From Clostridiales bacterium UBA1206 (GTDB taxonomy: Bacteria; Bacillota; Clostridia; Oscillospirales; CAG-382), in assembly GCA_002310055.1 (NCBI GenBank), contig DBXS01000009.1:3646-23758 (forward strand): a stretch of DNA of 20,113 bases, written 5' to 3'. Shown piece after piece: positions 13,227 through 20,113 of the stretch. The notes below the pieces were generated by a model, which saw nothing but the letters and a program-made list of their open reading frames with translations, did no database searches and was not told the DNA's origin. Within the stretch, counting starts at the first letter, position 1. Every line of letters starts with the position of its first letter. A program made the position numbers and the translations under genes.

Positions 13227-13685
13227 TTATCTTTCCTCCCTGCCGGCGCGCTGCATTTCGCGTTCCGCCGAACGCTTCGCCTCGTCTTCGCGCTTATCGT
13301 AAAGCTTTTTGCCTTTGCATAGCCCCAGTTCCACTTTTACCCATTTGCCGCTGAAATACAGCGAAAGAGGGATAAGCGCGTAACCCTGCTGCCCCATCTT
13401 GCCGAAGATCTTCAAAATTTCGCGCTTATGCATGAGGAGACGGCGTTCGCGGTAGGGATCCCGGTTGAAGATGTTCCCCTGTTCGTAATGGCTGATGTGC
13501 ATACCGTAAACTTTTATTTGGCCGTTTTCCACGCGGCAGAACGAATCCTTCAGATTCACCCTCCCGGCGCGCAGCGACTTGACCTCGGTGCCGCAGAGCT
13601 CTATGCCTGCCTCGTACGTTTCGATCACGAAATAATCGTGATACGCTTTTTTGTTGTTTGCTATTGTCTTTTTGCTTTCTTTCAT
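13227..13685 (-). CDS. smpB: SsrA-binding protein SmpB
   Basis: A 152-residue protein of normal SmpB length. Recognisable parts are NKKAYHDYFVIETYEAGIEL at the N-terminus, GTEVKSLRAGRVNLKDSF, the central YEQGNIFNRDPYRERRLLMH, IPLSLYFSGKWVKVELGL, and the basic tail GKKLYDKREDEAKRSAERE. SmpB binds the tRNA-like end of tmRNA, mimics the missing anticodon arm and places tmRNA in stalled ribosomes; the basic C-terminal tail enters the mRNA channel. The ATG at 13685 follows the thioesterase gene by 12 nt, and the next gene begins 3 nt after the smpB stop. The tmRNA gene is 1.3 kb downstream on the same strand, a common arrangement in Firmicutes. Confidence 0.98.
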   Translation of the reverse strand: MKESKKTIANNKKAYHDYFVIETYEAGIELCGTEVKSLRAGRVNLKDSFCRVENGQIKVYGMHISHYEQGNIFNRDPYRERRLLMHKREILKIFGKMGQQGYALIPLSLYFSGKWVKVELGLCKGKKLYDKREDEAKRSAEREMQRAGREER

Positions 13686-13697
13686 TTGTTCCCTTTT

Positions 13698-14420
13698 TTA
13701 TTCCCCGCGCGCGAAACGCAGGTCGGCTTCAAAACAATGTTTGCCGGTGCGTCTGTTCACGCCACAGACGACGGAGCCGTTTTGCGCGGGCTCGGAAAAT
13801 ATATCTATAACGTCGCCGGCGAGCGCTTCGCCGGTGAAATTTATGCGGCAGGTCTTTACGCTGCCTATGTCGGCGCCGCAGTGGTCGAAAACGAGGTCGG
13901 CGTAAACGGTGTTGTTGAGATGCCGGTTTTCGTCAAGCGCGGACCAGCGCACGGTGTAAGGCGCGGACGCGGCAGGATCTGACGTGTCGACGGACGTCCG
14001 GCGCAGCAGTTCGACTCCTTTGATATCCATCCCCACGGGATCGCAGGGGTAATTGAGCGCCGAAGGGCGCAGCGGCATACGGCGGGAATAGCTCATAAGC
14101 ACCCAGTGCGTGGTAGCTTCCGCAACGGGCAGGCCGCCGCGGTAAAACAGGTATTCGCGCACGAAGACCACGCCTTCTATGCGGTTGTTCACCGTAAGGA
14201 TCTCTATTTCGTCGTATTTGCGCACGGGTTGTAAGAAATTGATGCCGAAACGGATTATAACGAACACCATATCGTCGGCGCGCATCTTTTCGTATGTGGC
14301 GCCGGTGCCGGCGATATCCGAGACCGCGAGTTCCTGCATATATTTCATAAGAGCGGAAACCTTTATTTCGCCGTTTTCGCCAACATCGTAACTATTTATC
14401 TTTATCTTCTGCTTTAACAT
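13698..14420 (-). CDS. Acyl-ACP thioesterase
   Basis: A 240-residue protein of the acyl-ACP thioesterase family (double hot-dog fold, FatA/FatB-like), which releases fatty acids from acyl carrier protein in the cytoplasm. The first hot dog spans about residues 1-130, with SALMKYMQELAVSDIAGTG and the AEATTHWVLMSYSRRMPLRP segment. The second spans about 150-240, with TVRWSALDENRHLNNTVYAD, which corresponds to the conserved D-x-N-x-H-x-N-N segment near the active site. The ATG at 14420 is preferred: GAGG lies 11 nt upstream and this gives MLKQKIKINSYDV, the usual family start, while the frame could extend to a TTG at 14444. This start overlaps the end of the recombinase gene by 29 nt. It reads on to smpB after 12 nt. 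Confidence 0.9.
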   Translation of the reverse strand: MLKQKIKINSYDVGENGEIKVSALMKYMQELAVSDIAGTGATYEKMRADDMVFVIIRFGINFLQPVRKYDEIEILTVNNRIEGVVFVREYLFYRGGLPVAEATTHWVLMSYSRRMPLRPSALNYPCDPVGMDIKGVELLRRTSVDTSDPAASAPYTVRWSALDENRHLNNTVYADLVFDHCGADIGSVKTCRINFTGEALAGDVIDIFSEPAQNGSVVCGVNRRTGKHCFEADLRFARGE

Positions 14421-15402
14421 TTTTTCTTCTGCCTCGGTGCGCAAGCGGATTCGCTTCCATGGCGTTCTGCATCCTGCTGTCGGAAACGTGAGTGTAGATC
14501 TGCGTGGTGGAAAGCTGCTCGTGCCCCAGGATATCCTTTAACGTGAGCACGTCCACGCCGCCTTCGTTATACATGAGCGTGGCGGCGGTGTGGCGCAGCT
14601 TGTGAGTGGAAAGTCCCCTTCCCCCGAGCCCCGCGCGGTCGATATACTTGTATACCAGCCATTCCACCGTCTGCGGCGAAATGCGGCGGTTGCGTTTGGA
14701 AAGGAAGAGCGCGTTCTTTGAATCGCTCGCCAGCGGCACGCGGCATTTGGAAGATCTCTCTTCCCTGACCGGCAGGTACGCGCTGATGGATTCGCGGCAC
14801 GATTCGTTGAGATATATCACGCGCATTTTATCGCCTTTGCCGGTGACGCGTAGCTTGGAAAGGTCGGAATCGATATCGGTGAGATCGATGCCGACCAGCT
14901 CGGAAAGCCGCATCCCGCAGTTCAAAAACAGCGTAAGTATGCAGTAGTCGCGCGCGTAGTCGGGCGACGCGGGGTCGACGGTATCGAGCAGGTCCACGGA
15001 TTCGTCCAGCGTCATATACTTGGGCAGCGCGGGGCGGATCTGCGGCGCGTCGATATCGCGGGCGGGGTTTTCTTTGACTATATGCGTCTTTGCGGAATGG
15101 TACTTGAAAAACGATTTTATCGCCGAAAGCTTGCGCGCCACGGTGCGGGATTTATCGCCGCGCTGCTGCGAAAGATACAGCAAAAAAGCATAGATATCGC
15201 CGGGCTTTACGCTTTGGACGAGCGATTCGTCGAGCGACGAAATATCGCATTCTTCCATAGAGACCCCGGAACGCTGCGATATGATGAATCTGAAAAACAT
15301 TTCAAGGTCGCCCGCGTACTGTTCTACAGTGAGCGCGGAACGGTTCTGTATCGCCTGCTTGTACGAGACAAAGCTCAAAAGCAGTTCGGGCATTTCCCGC
15401 AT
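14392..15402 (-). CDS. Tyrosine recombinase, XerC/XerD-like
   Basis: A 336-residue site-specific recombinase. Residues 1-115 form the SAM-like core-binding domain (ALTVEQYAGDLEMFFRFI; ARKLSAIKSFFKYH), and residues about 125-315 the catalytic domain. All catalytic residues can be seen: R165 (NCGMRLSEL), K189 (RVTGKGDKMR), H267 and R270 (THKLRHTAATL), H294 (LGHEQLSTTQ) and nucleophile Y303 (QIYTHVS). XerC/D-type enzymes resolve chromosome dimers at dif sites; members of the same length also serve integrons and elements. Its place in a run of housekeeping genes favours the chromosomal Xer role. The ATG at 15402 has GGAGG upstream. It follows the lipoprotein gene after 20 nt and overlaps the thioesterase gene by 29 nt. 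Confidence 0.94.
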   Translation of the reverse strand: MREMPELLLSFVSYKQAIQNRSALTVEQYAGDLEMFFRFIISQRSGVSMEECDISSLDESLVQSVKPGDIYAFLLYLSQQRGDKSRTVARKLSAIKSFFKYHSAKTHIVKENPARDIDAPQIRPALPKYMTLDESVDLLDTVDPASPDYARDYCILTLFLNCGMRLSELVGIDLTDIDSDLSKLRVTGKGDKMRVIYLNESCRESISAYLPVREERSSKCRVPLASDSKNALFLSKRNRRISPQTVEWLVYKYIDRAGLGGRGLSTHKLRHTAATLMYNEGGVDVLTLKDILGHEQLSTTQIYTHVSDSRMQNAMEANPLAHRGRRKNVKAEDKDK

Positions 15403-15422
15403 AGGCGAACGCCTCCGTTAAT

Positions 15423-17339
15423 TTACTGGTGCAGCTTGGGCAGCCATTCGCGGAACACCGCGAAAGTCTGATCCAGCGCTTCGTCGAGTTTGTAATAGTT
15501 CAAAACGTAATTCGTGCCGTCCAGGCTGACGTAGTCGTTGGCGGAAAACCACACCGCTATCTTGATGTTGCGGCAGAAACGGTTCGCTTCCGCCTGATTG
15601 TTTGCAAAGCATTTGAACATCTCGCGGCACCAGGTCGCCTGCTGCGATTCGCTCCTGCCCTGAGCGGTGTCCCTGTAAGACCGGCTGCCCCAGTCGTAGA
15701 CTTTGGCGCCGCCCGCGCCGCAGGCGAATTCGCCTATCATCCACGGGTAGTCTATAAAGTAATCCTTATACTTATCGTAAGTCTTGGTATACATATTCTT
15801 GAACGAATCCATTGACGAATTGCCCGGTTCGTAATAGGTGAGCCCCAGCATCTGGCAGTAATCGGCGCCGGGATAATAGCAGGCGAATTCGCCCCAGTCG
15901 CAGTACGGGCAGGTGATGGTTATTGGGTTGAACACCCAGATGCAGTTATCCACGCCTTCTTCTTTGAAAATGTCGTAGAGCCGGCGCCAGGTGATGACGA
16001 AGATATCCGGATCGAGCAGCGTGACTATGCCGGCGTAGCTCGTCCAGTCGGTGTTCATCTCGTTGTTCAGACGGAATATCACCGGCTTGCCGTACGCCTT
16101 GATATCGGCGGCGAGGCGGCGGAAATGATCGTCGTATTTGCCGCGCATGATATCGAACATGGGCGTGTAGCCCGCAATGGAATTATTGGTCGTGGTGAAC
16201 TGATAGGTGAGATTGAGCACCGGCTTGCCGTTGAATCCGTTGCCGCCCGCGTGCTTTTCGATAAAATCCGTTTTTAAATACGAAAGCGTATCGTACCAGC
16301 CGATATGCAGGTAGGTCATGAATATCTCGGGCGTGTAATCGAGCGCCTCGGGCGACTGCATCCAGGCGATATAATCGTCGTTGTTGCCTTCGTAGAAGAA
16401 GCCCCAGTCGACGTCGGTCTGATTCATGAGCTTATCGTAATACGCGCGCGTCTCGTCGTTCCACTGTTCGGGGATCTTGAGCTCGTACTGCCCGGCGTAA
16501 TGGATCTTTTCGCATTCTTTTGCGAAAAAGTCCATGGAGGCGATCATGCCCTGGAACTGTTCGGTGGCTTTGTTCTTTGATTTCATCACCACGAGTATGC
16601 AGTCCTTGTACTGGTCCGCCTTGCGGATGATGGCGATATTGTAATACGGATGCTCTATGTTCTTGGATTGCTTTATGAACATGTGGTATTCGATTATCTC
16701 GTAGCCGTCGATGACGTCGGTGAGGACTTCCTTGCGCGAAGAGCGCATTATGTTGTTGGCGTTTAGGAAATCCAGGTCGTCTATACGCGGGACGAGCCAT
16801 TCGGTGAGATACGTTTCCCAGCCGCTCGCTCCGTTTTTGTAATACGGGTTCTGATCTTCGTAAGTTATGTTTATGACCGCTTCGGACGTGACGAGCTTGG
16901 TACGGAATTCGCCCAGCGAAAGGTCGCACGCGACGTCGGCGTAAGGCACGGTGAGCATATAGCCGTCGGCAAAATTGACCACGCGTGAATTTTCTTTGCC
17001 GCGGAACACGAAACGCGAGTCGCCGGACTTGTAGTCCTTGGAATAATCGTTTGTGAGCGCGCCGTCGAAATAATAATCGGCGCCGTAGATATCGTCGGGC
17101 GAGCCGAGGCCCGAATCCGGGTCGGCGAATCTTTCCTGCCATATGAGCTTGGCGTTTTCATCGGGCGTCATGGGTTCAGACTCCTCCGTAGATTTTTCTT
17201 CCGAAACCGGCTCCGCGCCGCTTTCGGCAGCGGAACTTTCGTCTGTCTGCTCGGGCCCCGAAACGTCTTCTCCCGCGCACGAGACGAGCAGCGAAAGCAG
17301 CAGGGCGAATAATATAAAAACGGATGCGATCCTTTTCAT
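15423..17339 (-). CDS. Secreted lipoprotein with a GH26-like glycosidase domain
   Basis: A 638-residue lipoprotein. The signal ends in the lipobox LVSC with C21, followed by a Ser/Glu-rich linker to about residue 60. A middle part of unknown fold (about 65-290) precedes a C-terminal domain (about 300-638) resembling glycoside hydrolase family 26: IFRLNNEMNTDWTSY near 425 aligns with the acid/base strand and WMIGEFACGAGG near 538 with the nucleophile strand. GH26 enzymes cut beta-mannans or beta-glucans. GH26 enzymes usually have His before the acid/base Glu (HEMNG); here it is Asn, so activity may be altered. WVFNPI between the two strands also fits the family. The ATG at 17339 is chosen because GGGAGG sits seven bases upstream; an upstream in-frame ATG would include that ribosome site. 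It heads the run to xer, thioesterase and smpB. Confidence 0.78.
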   Translation of the reverse strand: MKRIASVFILFALLLSLLVSCAGEDVSGPEQTDESSAAESGAEPVSEEKSTEESEPMTPDENAKLIWQERFADPDSGLGSPDDIYGADYYFDGALTNDYSKDYKSGDSRFVFRGKENSRVVNFADGYMLTVPYADVACDLSLGEFRTKLVTSEAVINITYEDQNPYYKNGASGWETYLTEWLVPRIDDLDFLNANNIMRSSRKEVLTDVIDGYEIIEYHMFIKQSKNIEHPYYNIAIIRKADQYKDCILVVMKSKNKATEQFQGMIASMDFFAKECEKIHYAGQYELKIPEQWNDETRAYYDKLMNQTDVDWGFFYEGNNDDYIAWMQSPEALDYTPEIFMTYLHIGWYDTLSYLKTDFIEKHAGGNGFNGKPVLNLTYQFTTTNNSIAGYTPMFDIMRGKYDDHFRRLAADIKAYGKPVIFRLNNEMNTDWTSYAGIVTLLDPDIFVITWRRLYDIFKEEGVDNCIWVFNPITITCPYCDWGEFACYYPGADYCQMLGLTYYEPGNSSMDSFKNMYTKTYDKYKDYFIDYPWMIGEFACGAGGAKVYDWGSRSYRDTAQGRSESQQATWCREMFKCFANNQAEANRFCRNIKIAVWFSANDYVSLDGTNYVLNYYKLDEALDQTFAVFREWLPKLHQ

Positions 17340-17372
17340 TGTTTTCCTCCCGGACATTCTTTTACATATTGT

Positions 17373-17401
17373 ATTATATCACAACGCTCCCGCTTTTGCA
17401 A
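17373..17401 (-). promoter_or_regulatory. Promoter of the lipoprotein-recombinase-smpB run
   Basis: Minus strand: -35 TTGCAA (17401-17396), 17-nt spacer, consensus -10 TATAAT (17378-17373), 34 nt upstream of the lipoprotein ATG. Confidence 0.82.
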
Positions 17402-17494
17402 TATGTTTTTGCCTTCCCACGCATCACGCGGAAGGCCGGAAAAGGCGAAAATTGTCGTTTGGCACGCGCTTATGCTAAAAATTTGCGAAAATTG

Positions 17495-17521
17495 TTAGCA
17501 CTCACAAGCATATTGTGCTAA
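17495..17521 (+). promoter_or_regulatory. CIRCE operator (HrcA-binding site)
   Basis: TTAGCACTC - 9 bases - TTGTGCTAA. The left arm matches the CIRCE consensus exactly, and the right arm matches 7 of 9 positions of GAGTGCTAA with the correct 9-nt spacing. HrcA bound to such sites represses heat-shock genes. It lies about 40 nt upstream of the hsp20 -10 box. Confidence 0.88.
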
Positions 17522-17552
17522 CTATTTACAATTTGTTCACACATTATGCGAT

Positions 17553-17579
17553 TTTACGTGCTATAATCATACACGTAAA
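17553..17579 (+). promoter_or_regulatory. hsp20 -10 box enclosed by an 8-bp inverted repeat
   Basis: A consensus -10 TATAAT (17562-17567) lies in the 11-nt centre of a perfect inverted repeat TTTACGTG (17553-17560) / CACGTAAA (17572-17579). No matching -35 box is clear; TTCACA at 17536 is 20 nt away. The palindrome could be a second operator or a 5' RNA hairpin. Confidence 0.65.
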
Positions 17580-17648
17580 GAAAAAAGAGCGCAAAAGTGT
17601 TCCGGCGCACAGCCGGAGTGCCAAAGCGCCGCACAGGAGGTAATAATT

Positions 17649-18089
17649 ATGCTTAACAGAAATCATGCAGTGACTTGCTGGGACCCGTTCCGCGATATGG
17701 ACGAATTTGAAAAACAGTTCTTCGGCTTTCCGGCAAGACCTTTTGAAGCCAACGGATTCGGCGCGTTCAAGACCGATATCAAGGACGAAGGCGACAAATA
17801 CGTTATCGAGGCCGACATGCCCGGCTTCAACAAGGACGACATCAAAGTGGACCTTAACGGCGACGTCATGACGATCTCCGCCGAACGTCATTCCGAACAC
17901 GAAGACAAGGAAAAGAAAGGCAAGTATATCCGCTGCGAGCGTTCCTACGGTATGTACCGCAGACAGTTCGACGTCAGCGAGATCAATGTCGAAAATATCG
18001 ACGGCAAGTACGAAAACGGCGTGCTCACGCTGGAGCTCCCCAAGAAGGCGCCCACGGCTCCCGTTTCCCGCAGACTTGAACTTAAGTAA
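17649..18089 (+). CDS. hsp20: Small heat-shock protein, Hsp20/alpha-crystallin family
   Basis: A 146-residue ATP-independent chaperone that binds unfolding proteins and holds them for refolding. The N-terminal arm (WDPFRDMDEFEKQFFGFP) is followed by the alpha-crystallin domain at about residues 38-132, with DIKDEGDKYVIEADMPGF, DDIKVDLNGDVMTISAERH, RSYGMYRRQFDV and the signature YENGVLTLELPK. The tail ends RRLELK, a hydrophobic-x-hydrophobic motif that docks between subunits in sHsp oligomers. The ATG follows an excellent AGGAGG. It is the only plus-strand gene here, a single-gene unit from its own promoter with a CIRCE operator upstream and a terminator downstream, so heat induction through HrcA is likely. 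Class A Hsp20 in Bacillus is usually under other control; CIRCE regulation is known in some clostridia. Confidence 0.97.
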   Translation: MLNRNHAVTCWDPFRDMDEFEKQFFGFPARPFEANGFGAFKTDIKDEGDKYVIEADMPGFNKDDIKVDLNGDVMTISAERHSEHEDKEKKGKYIRCERSYGMYRRQFDVSEINVENIDGKYENGVLTLELPKKAPTAPVSRRLELK

Positions 18090-18091
18090 CG

Positions 18092-18137
18092 CATAAAAAA
18101 GCGACGGCTGACGTGAAAACGTCAGCCGTTTTGCTTT
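18092..18137. terminator. Bidirectional terminator between hsp20 and the LRR gene
   Basis: Stem ACGGCTGACGT (18104-18114) / ACGTCAGCCGT (18119-18129) with a GAAA loop. It is followed by TTTGCTTTTT on the plus strand and by GCTTTTTTATG on the minus strand, so it can serve both convergent genes. Confidence 0.9.
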
Positions 18138-18183
18138 TTATTCGGTTTTATCTAACCGTTCAGCTCTTGCCCGTATATTTCGT

Positions 18184-20113
18184 TCAGCCGCCGTATACGG
18201 AATAGTATTCGTCCGCCGCTTCTCCGGTGAGCACGCGGGTATCGGAAAGCTTTGCAGTGACAGTTTCGCCGGACGCGAACGTTACGATCATATCGCCGGG
18301 GTCATAGCCGTCCAGACCGCCGTCGGCGTCGAGATCCACAGAATACACTCTCGTAACGTCGCCGATCCGGTCATCCGGCACGGGCAGCGAGCGGATATTC
18401 CCCGCCCTGTCGACTATCATATACCAGATGCGCGTTCCGTTTCCGTAAAACTGCAGTACCAGATACTGATTGTCGTAGCTGTTACTGGCGTAATGACACA
18501 CTATATGGCGCAGCGTTTTTTCGGCTTCGGGGACGCAGAAAACGTGCGTTTCGTGATAGTAGATATTGTCTGCGATATACGAACGGGAATAGGTATATAC
18601 TTTGCCGAAAACGTCTATATTGCACAGATCCGACGCGGAATTCAGCATTCCCGCCAGCGGGATGATCTCGGGAGCGGCGTTCGGATCGTTTTCGTTTTTA
18701 TAGGTGACCACGATATTGTCGGGAACGACCCGGTTAACGCCGTCTTCGCGCACGATATAATCGGCGACGTACATATTCATTTTCCCTGTCGTTGACGTGC
18801 TGCCAACGCTTACTTCTTTGTATTCACGCTTTATAGTAAAAACGGGATATTCGTTTTCCCCGGGGAAAACGACCACTTTCTTTACGCCTTCGAGGTTGGA
18901 ATTCGGGTCGATAACGCCTTTATAGATTATTTCGGGGACCGAATCGCTGCGCGAGGATTCGTAGAAATAATAGTAGTACGCCTCTTCGTCGTCGGCGAGC
19001 ACGCGGGTGTCGCGCAGGTTGGCTTTGAACGTATTGCCGTTTTCTAACGTCACTATGACCGCGTCGGGATCGGAGTTTGATTTGTCGAATTCGACGTGCG
19101 AAACGCTCCAGCGCTGACTGTCTTCAACGGGCAGAGTGCGGATATGGCCTGCAGAATCGTATACTCTCCACAGGGGCCAGTCGGGAATGGGCACCAAAGG
19201 CATGCCAAAGCAGACCGCGAATCCGCTGCCTTCGCGCATCAGCACCTGATCGCCGTATTCGCCGAATTCATCCAGACCCGTAAACGGAGCGACGACCGAT
19301 TTGCCTTCGCCTTCGCCAAGCCCGTGTTCATCTTTGTAATCCACTATGACAAGCTCGCCCAGAATCTCCGGTTCGTCTTCTATACATCTATAGTAAGCAA
19401 TCTGCAAGGCCACGACTGCGTAAGTGCGTTTTGGATCGAACGAGCCGTCTTTGCTACGGGTATATCTTCGTCCGCGGTAGACGCGGTACAAATATTCCTC
19501 GCCCGGATCGGTGCATTCCGCGTCGATGACGAAGAATTCCTTAAGGGTCGCCAAGCCGCCGGTGTTTTCGGTCTTTATCACGGCCTTTTTGCCGGGGAAC
19601 GTTTTGCAGGTGTAGTAAATATTCCCGCCGCCGACGCTGACGAAATCGCTCACTTCAAGCGCGGGGATATTCTCGATGGGACCATCGTCAGTGACGGGGC
19701 CGTCGGAGCATATCACCGTGTAAGCGCCCGTTCCTTCGTCCCAGTCATCGGCTTTGGTTATCGCGTTCCACTGTTCGGCGGTGCCGGGATAGTAAATTAC
19801 GGCAAGCGCAGTATTTCTGGAAAACGCTTTGGCGCCGATATGTTCCAGCCTCATAGGAAGGTATACCGTCTTGAGCGAGGCACAGTTGAAAAACGCATCT
19901 TCGTTTATGCGCTCAACGCTTTCCGGCACCGTTACGGTAACAACTTTGATGCAGCTGTTAAAAACCGCCTTTTCTATTACGGCAACGCCGTCCGGCACGG
20001 TGATTTGCGTGATCGAGGTCGCGCATCTGAATGCGCTTTGACCGATTTCGGTAACGCTTTGCGGGATGCTGACGTCAGTGAGATTCGAGCATCGCAAAAA
20101 CGCATTGGACCCT
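18184..20113 (-). CDS. BspA-like leucine-rich repeat surface protein (5' end outside window)
   Basis: The reading frame is open to the right edge (SNAFLRCSNLTDVSIP), so the true start lies beyond the window. The visible 642 residues begin with at least four LRR_5 (BspA-type) repeats of about 23 residues, such as SVTEIGQSAFRCATSITQIT and SVERINEDAFFNCASLKTVY, ending in YYPGTAEQWNAITKADDW, a phrase commonly placed after the last repeat. The remaining ~500 residues are beta-rich with no fold I recognise. They contain an internal duplication ending in VTLENGNTFKANLRDTRVLA and VTFASGETVTAKLSDTRVLT. BspA-like proteins of host-associated bacteria are exported and bind host or partner surfaces; the signal peptide would be in the missing part. 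No sortase motif or membrane segment is at the C-terminus (AADEYYSVYGG). Confidence 0.85.
   Translation of the reverse strand, partial: GSNAFLRCSNLTDVSIPQSVTEIGQSAFRCATSITQITVPDGVAVIEKAVFNSCIKVVTVTVPESVERINEDAFFNCASLKTVYLPMRLEHIGAKAFSRNTALAVIYYPGTAEQWNAITKADDWDEGTGAYTVICSDGPVTDDGPIENIPALEVSDFVSVGGGNIYYTCKTFPGKKAVIKTENTGGLATLKEFFVIDAECTDPGEEYLYRVYRGRRYTRSKDGSFDPKRTYAVVALQIAYYRCIEDEPEILGELVIVDYKDEHGLGEGEGKSVVAPFTGLDEFGEYGDQVLMREGSGFAVCFGMPLVPIPDWPLWRVYDSAGHIRTLPVEDSQRWSVSHVEFDKSNSDPDAVIVTLENGNTFKANLRDTRVLADDEEAYYYYFYESSRSDSVPEIIYKGVIDPNSNLEGVKKVVVFPGENEYPVFTIKREYKEVSVGSTSTTGKMNMYVADYIVREDGVNRVVPDNIVVTYKNENDPNAAPEIIPLAGMLNSASDLCNIDVFGKVYTYSRSYIADNIYYHETHVFCVPEAEKTLRHIVCHYASNSYDNQYLVLQFYGNGTRIWYMIVDRAGNIRSLPVPDDRIGDVTRVYSVDLDADGGLDGYDPGDMIVTFASGETVTAKLSDTRVLTGEAADEYYSVYGG

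Noticed and set aside
12882..13982. Plus-strand open frames opposite smpB and the thioesterase
   Set aside because: They are antisense to well-recognised genes and carry no family motif.

Overview
The window looks like a chromosome segment of an anaerobic Firmicute, most likely an uncultured gut clostridium. The support is strong AGGAGG-type ribosome sites, a CIRCE heat-shock operator, SipW-type (TasA-like) exported proteins, a BspA-type leucine-rich repeat protein, and a tmRNA with a low-complexity Ala-rich tag. No ribosomal RNA or taxonomic marker is present, so the placement is an inference. All genes except hsp20 lie on the minus strand.

Layout, left to right. (1) 1-1460: Fe-S assembly pair nifS-nifU (nifU cut by the window edge) behind a strong promoter overlapped by an Rrf2/IscR-like palindrome. 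(2) 1464-1981: tspO with its own terminator. (3) 2031-10625: a surface-fibre operon transcribed 10317 to 2080. It encodes a major TasA-like subunit, two further small SipW-type proteins, a 1745-residue secreted repeat protein (InlB B-type repeats plus two Cna-B-like domains) and a fourth small SipW-type protein. A strong promoter lies about 270 nt upstream of the first gene, leaving a long foldable leader, and a terminator closes the operon. No SipW peptidase, sortase or sortase signal is visible. (4) 10760-11650: a protein-free island of structured DNA/RNA. It holds two copies of a ~100-bp element whose hairpin arms have co-varied, an array of seven small hairpins separated by GCGATAT/ATATCGC spacers, several intrinsic terminators, and a 21-bp duplication of the tmRNA 3' end. 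(5) 11629-11981: ssrA (tmRNA), with an AT-rich, Cys-rich orphan gene just upstream. (6) 12576-17339: a compact minus-strand run of a GH26-like lipoprotein, tyrosine recombinase, acyl-ACP thioesterase, smpB and a zinc-dependent phospholipase C-fold protein. (7) 17495-18140: hsp20 under CIRCE control. (8) 18184 to the right edge: a BspA-like leucine-rich repeat protein whose N-terminus lies outside the window.

Functional links. SmpB and tmRNA are partners in trans-translation and are encoded within 1.3 kb of each other. NifS supplies sulfur to the NifU scaffold. The SipW-type proteins and the giant repeat protein probably make a cell-surface fibre or matrix. The most unusual part of the window is the island at the tmRNA 3' end, which looks like layered insertions or duplications at that end.
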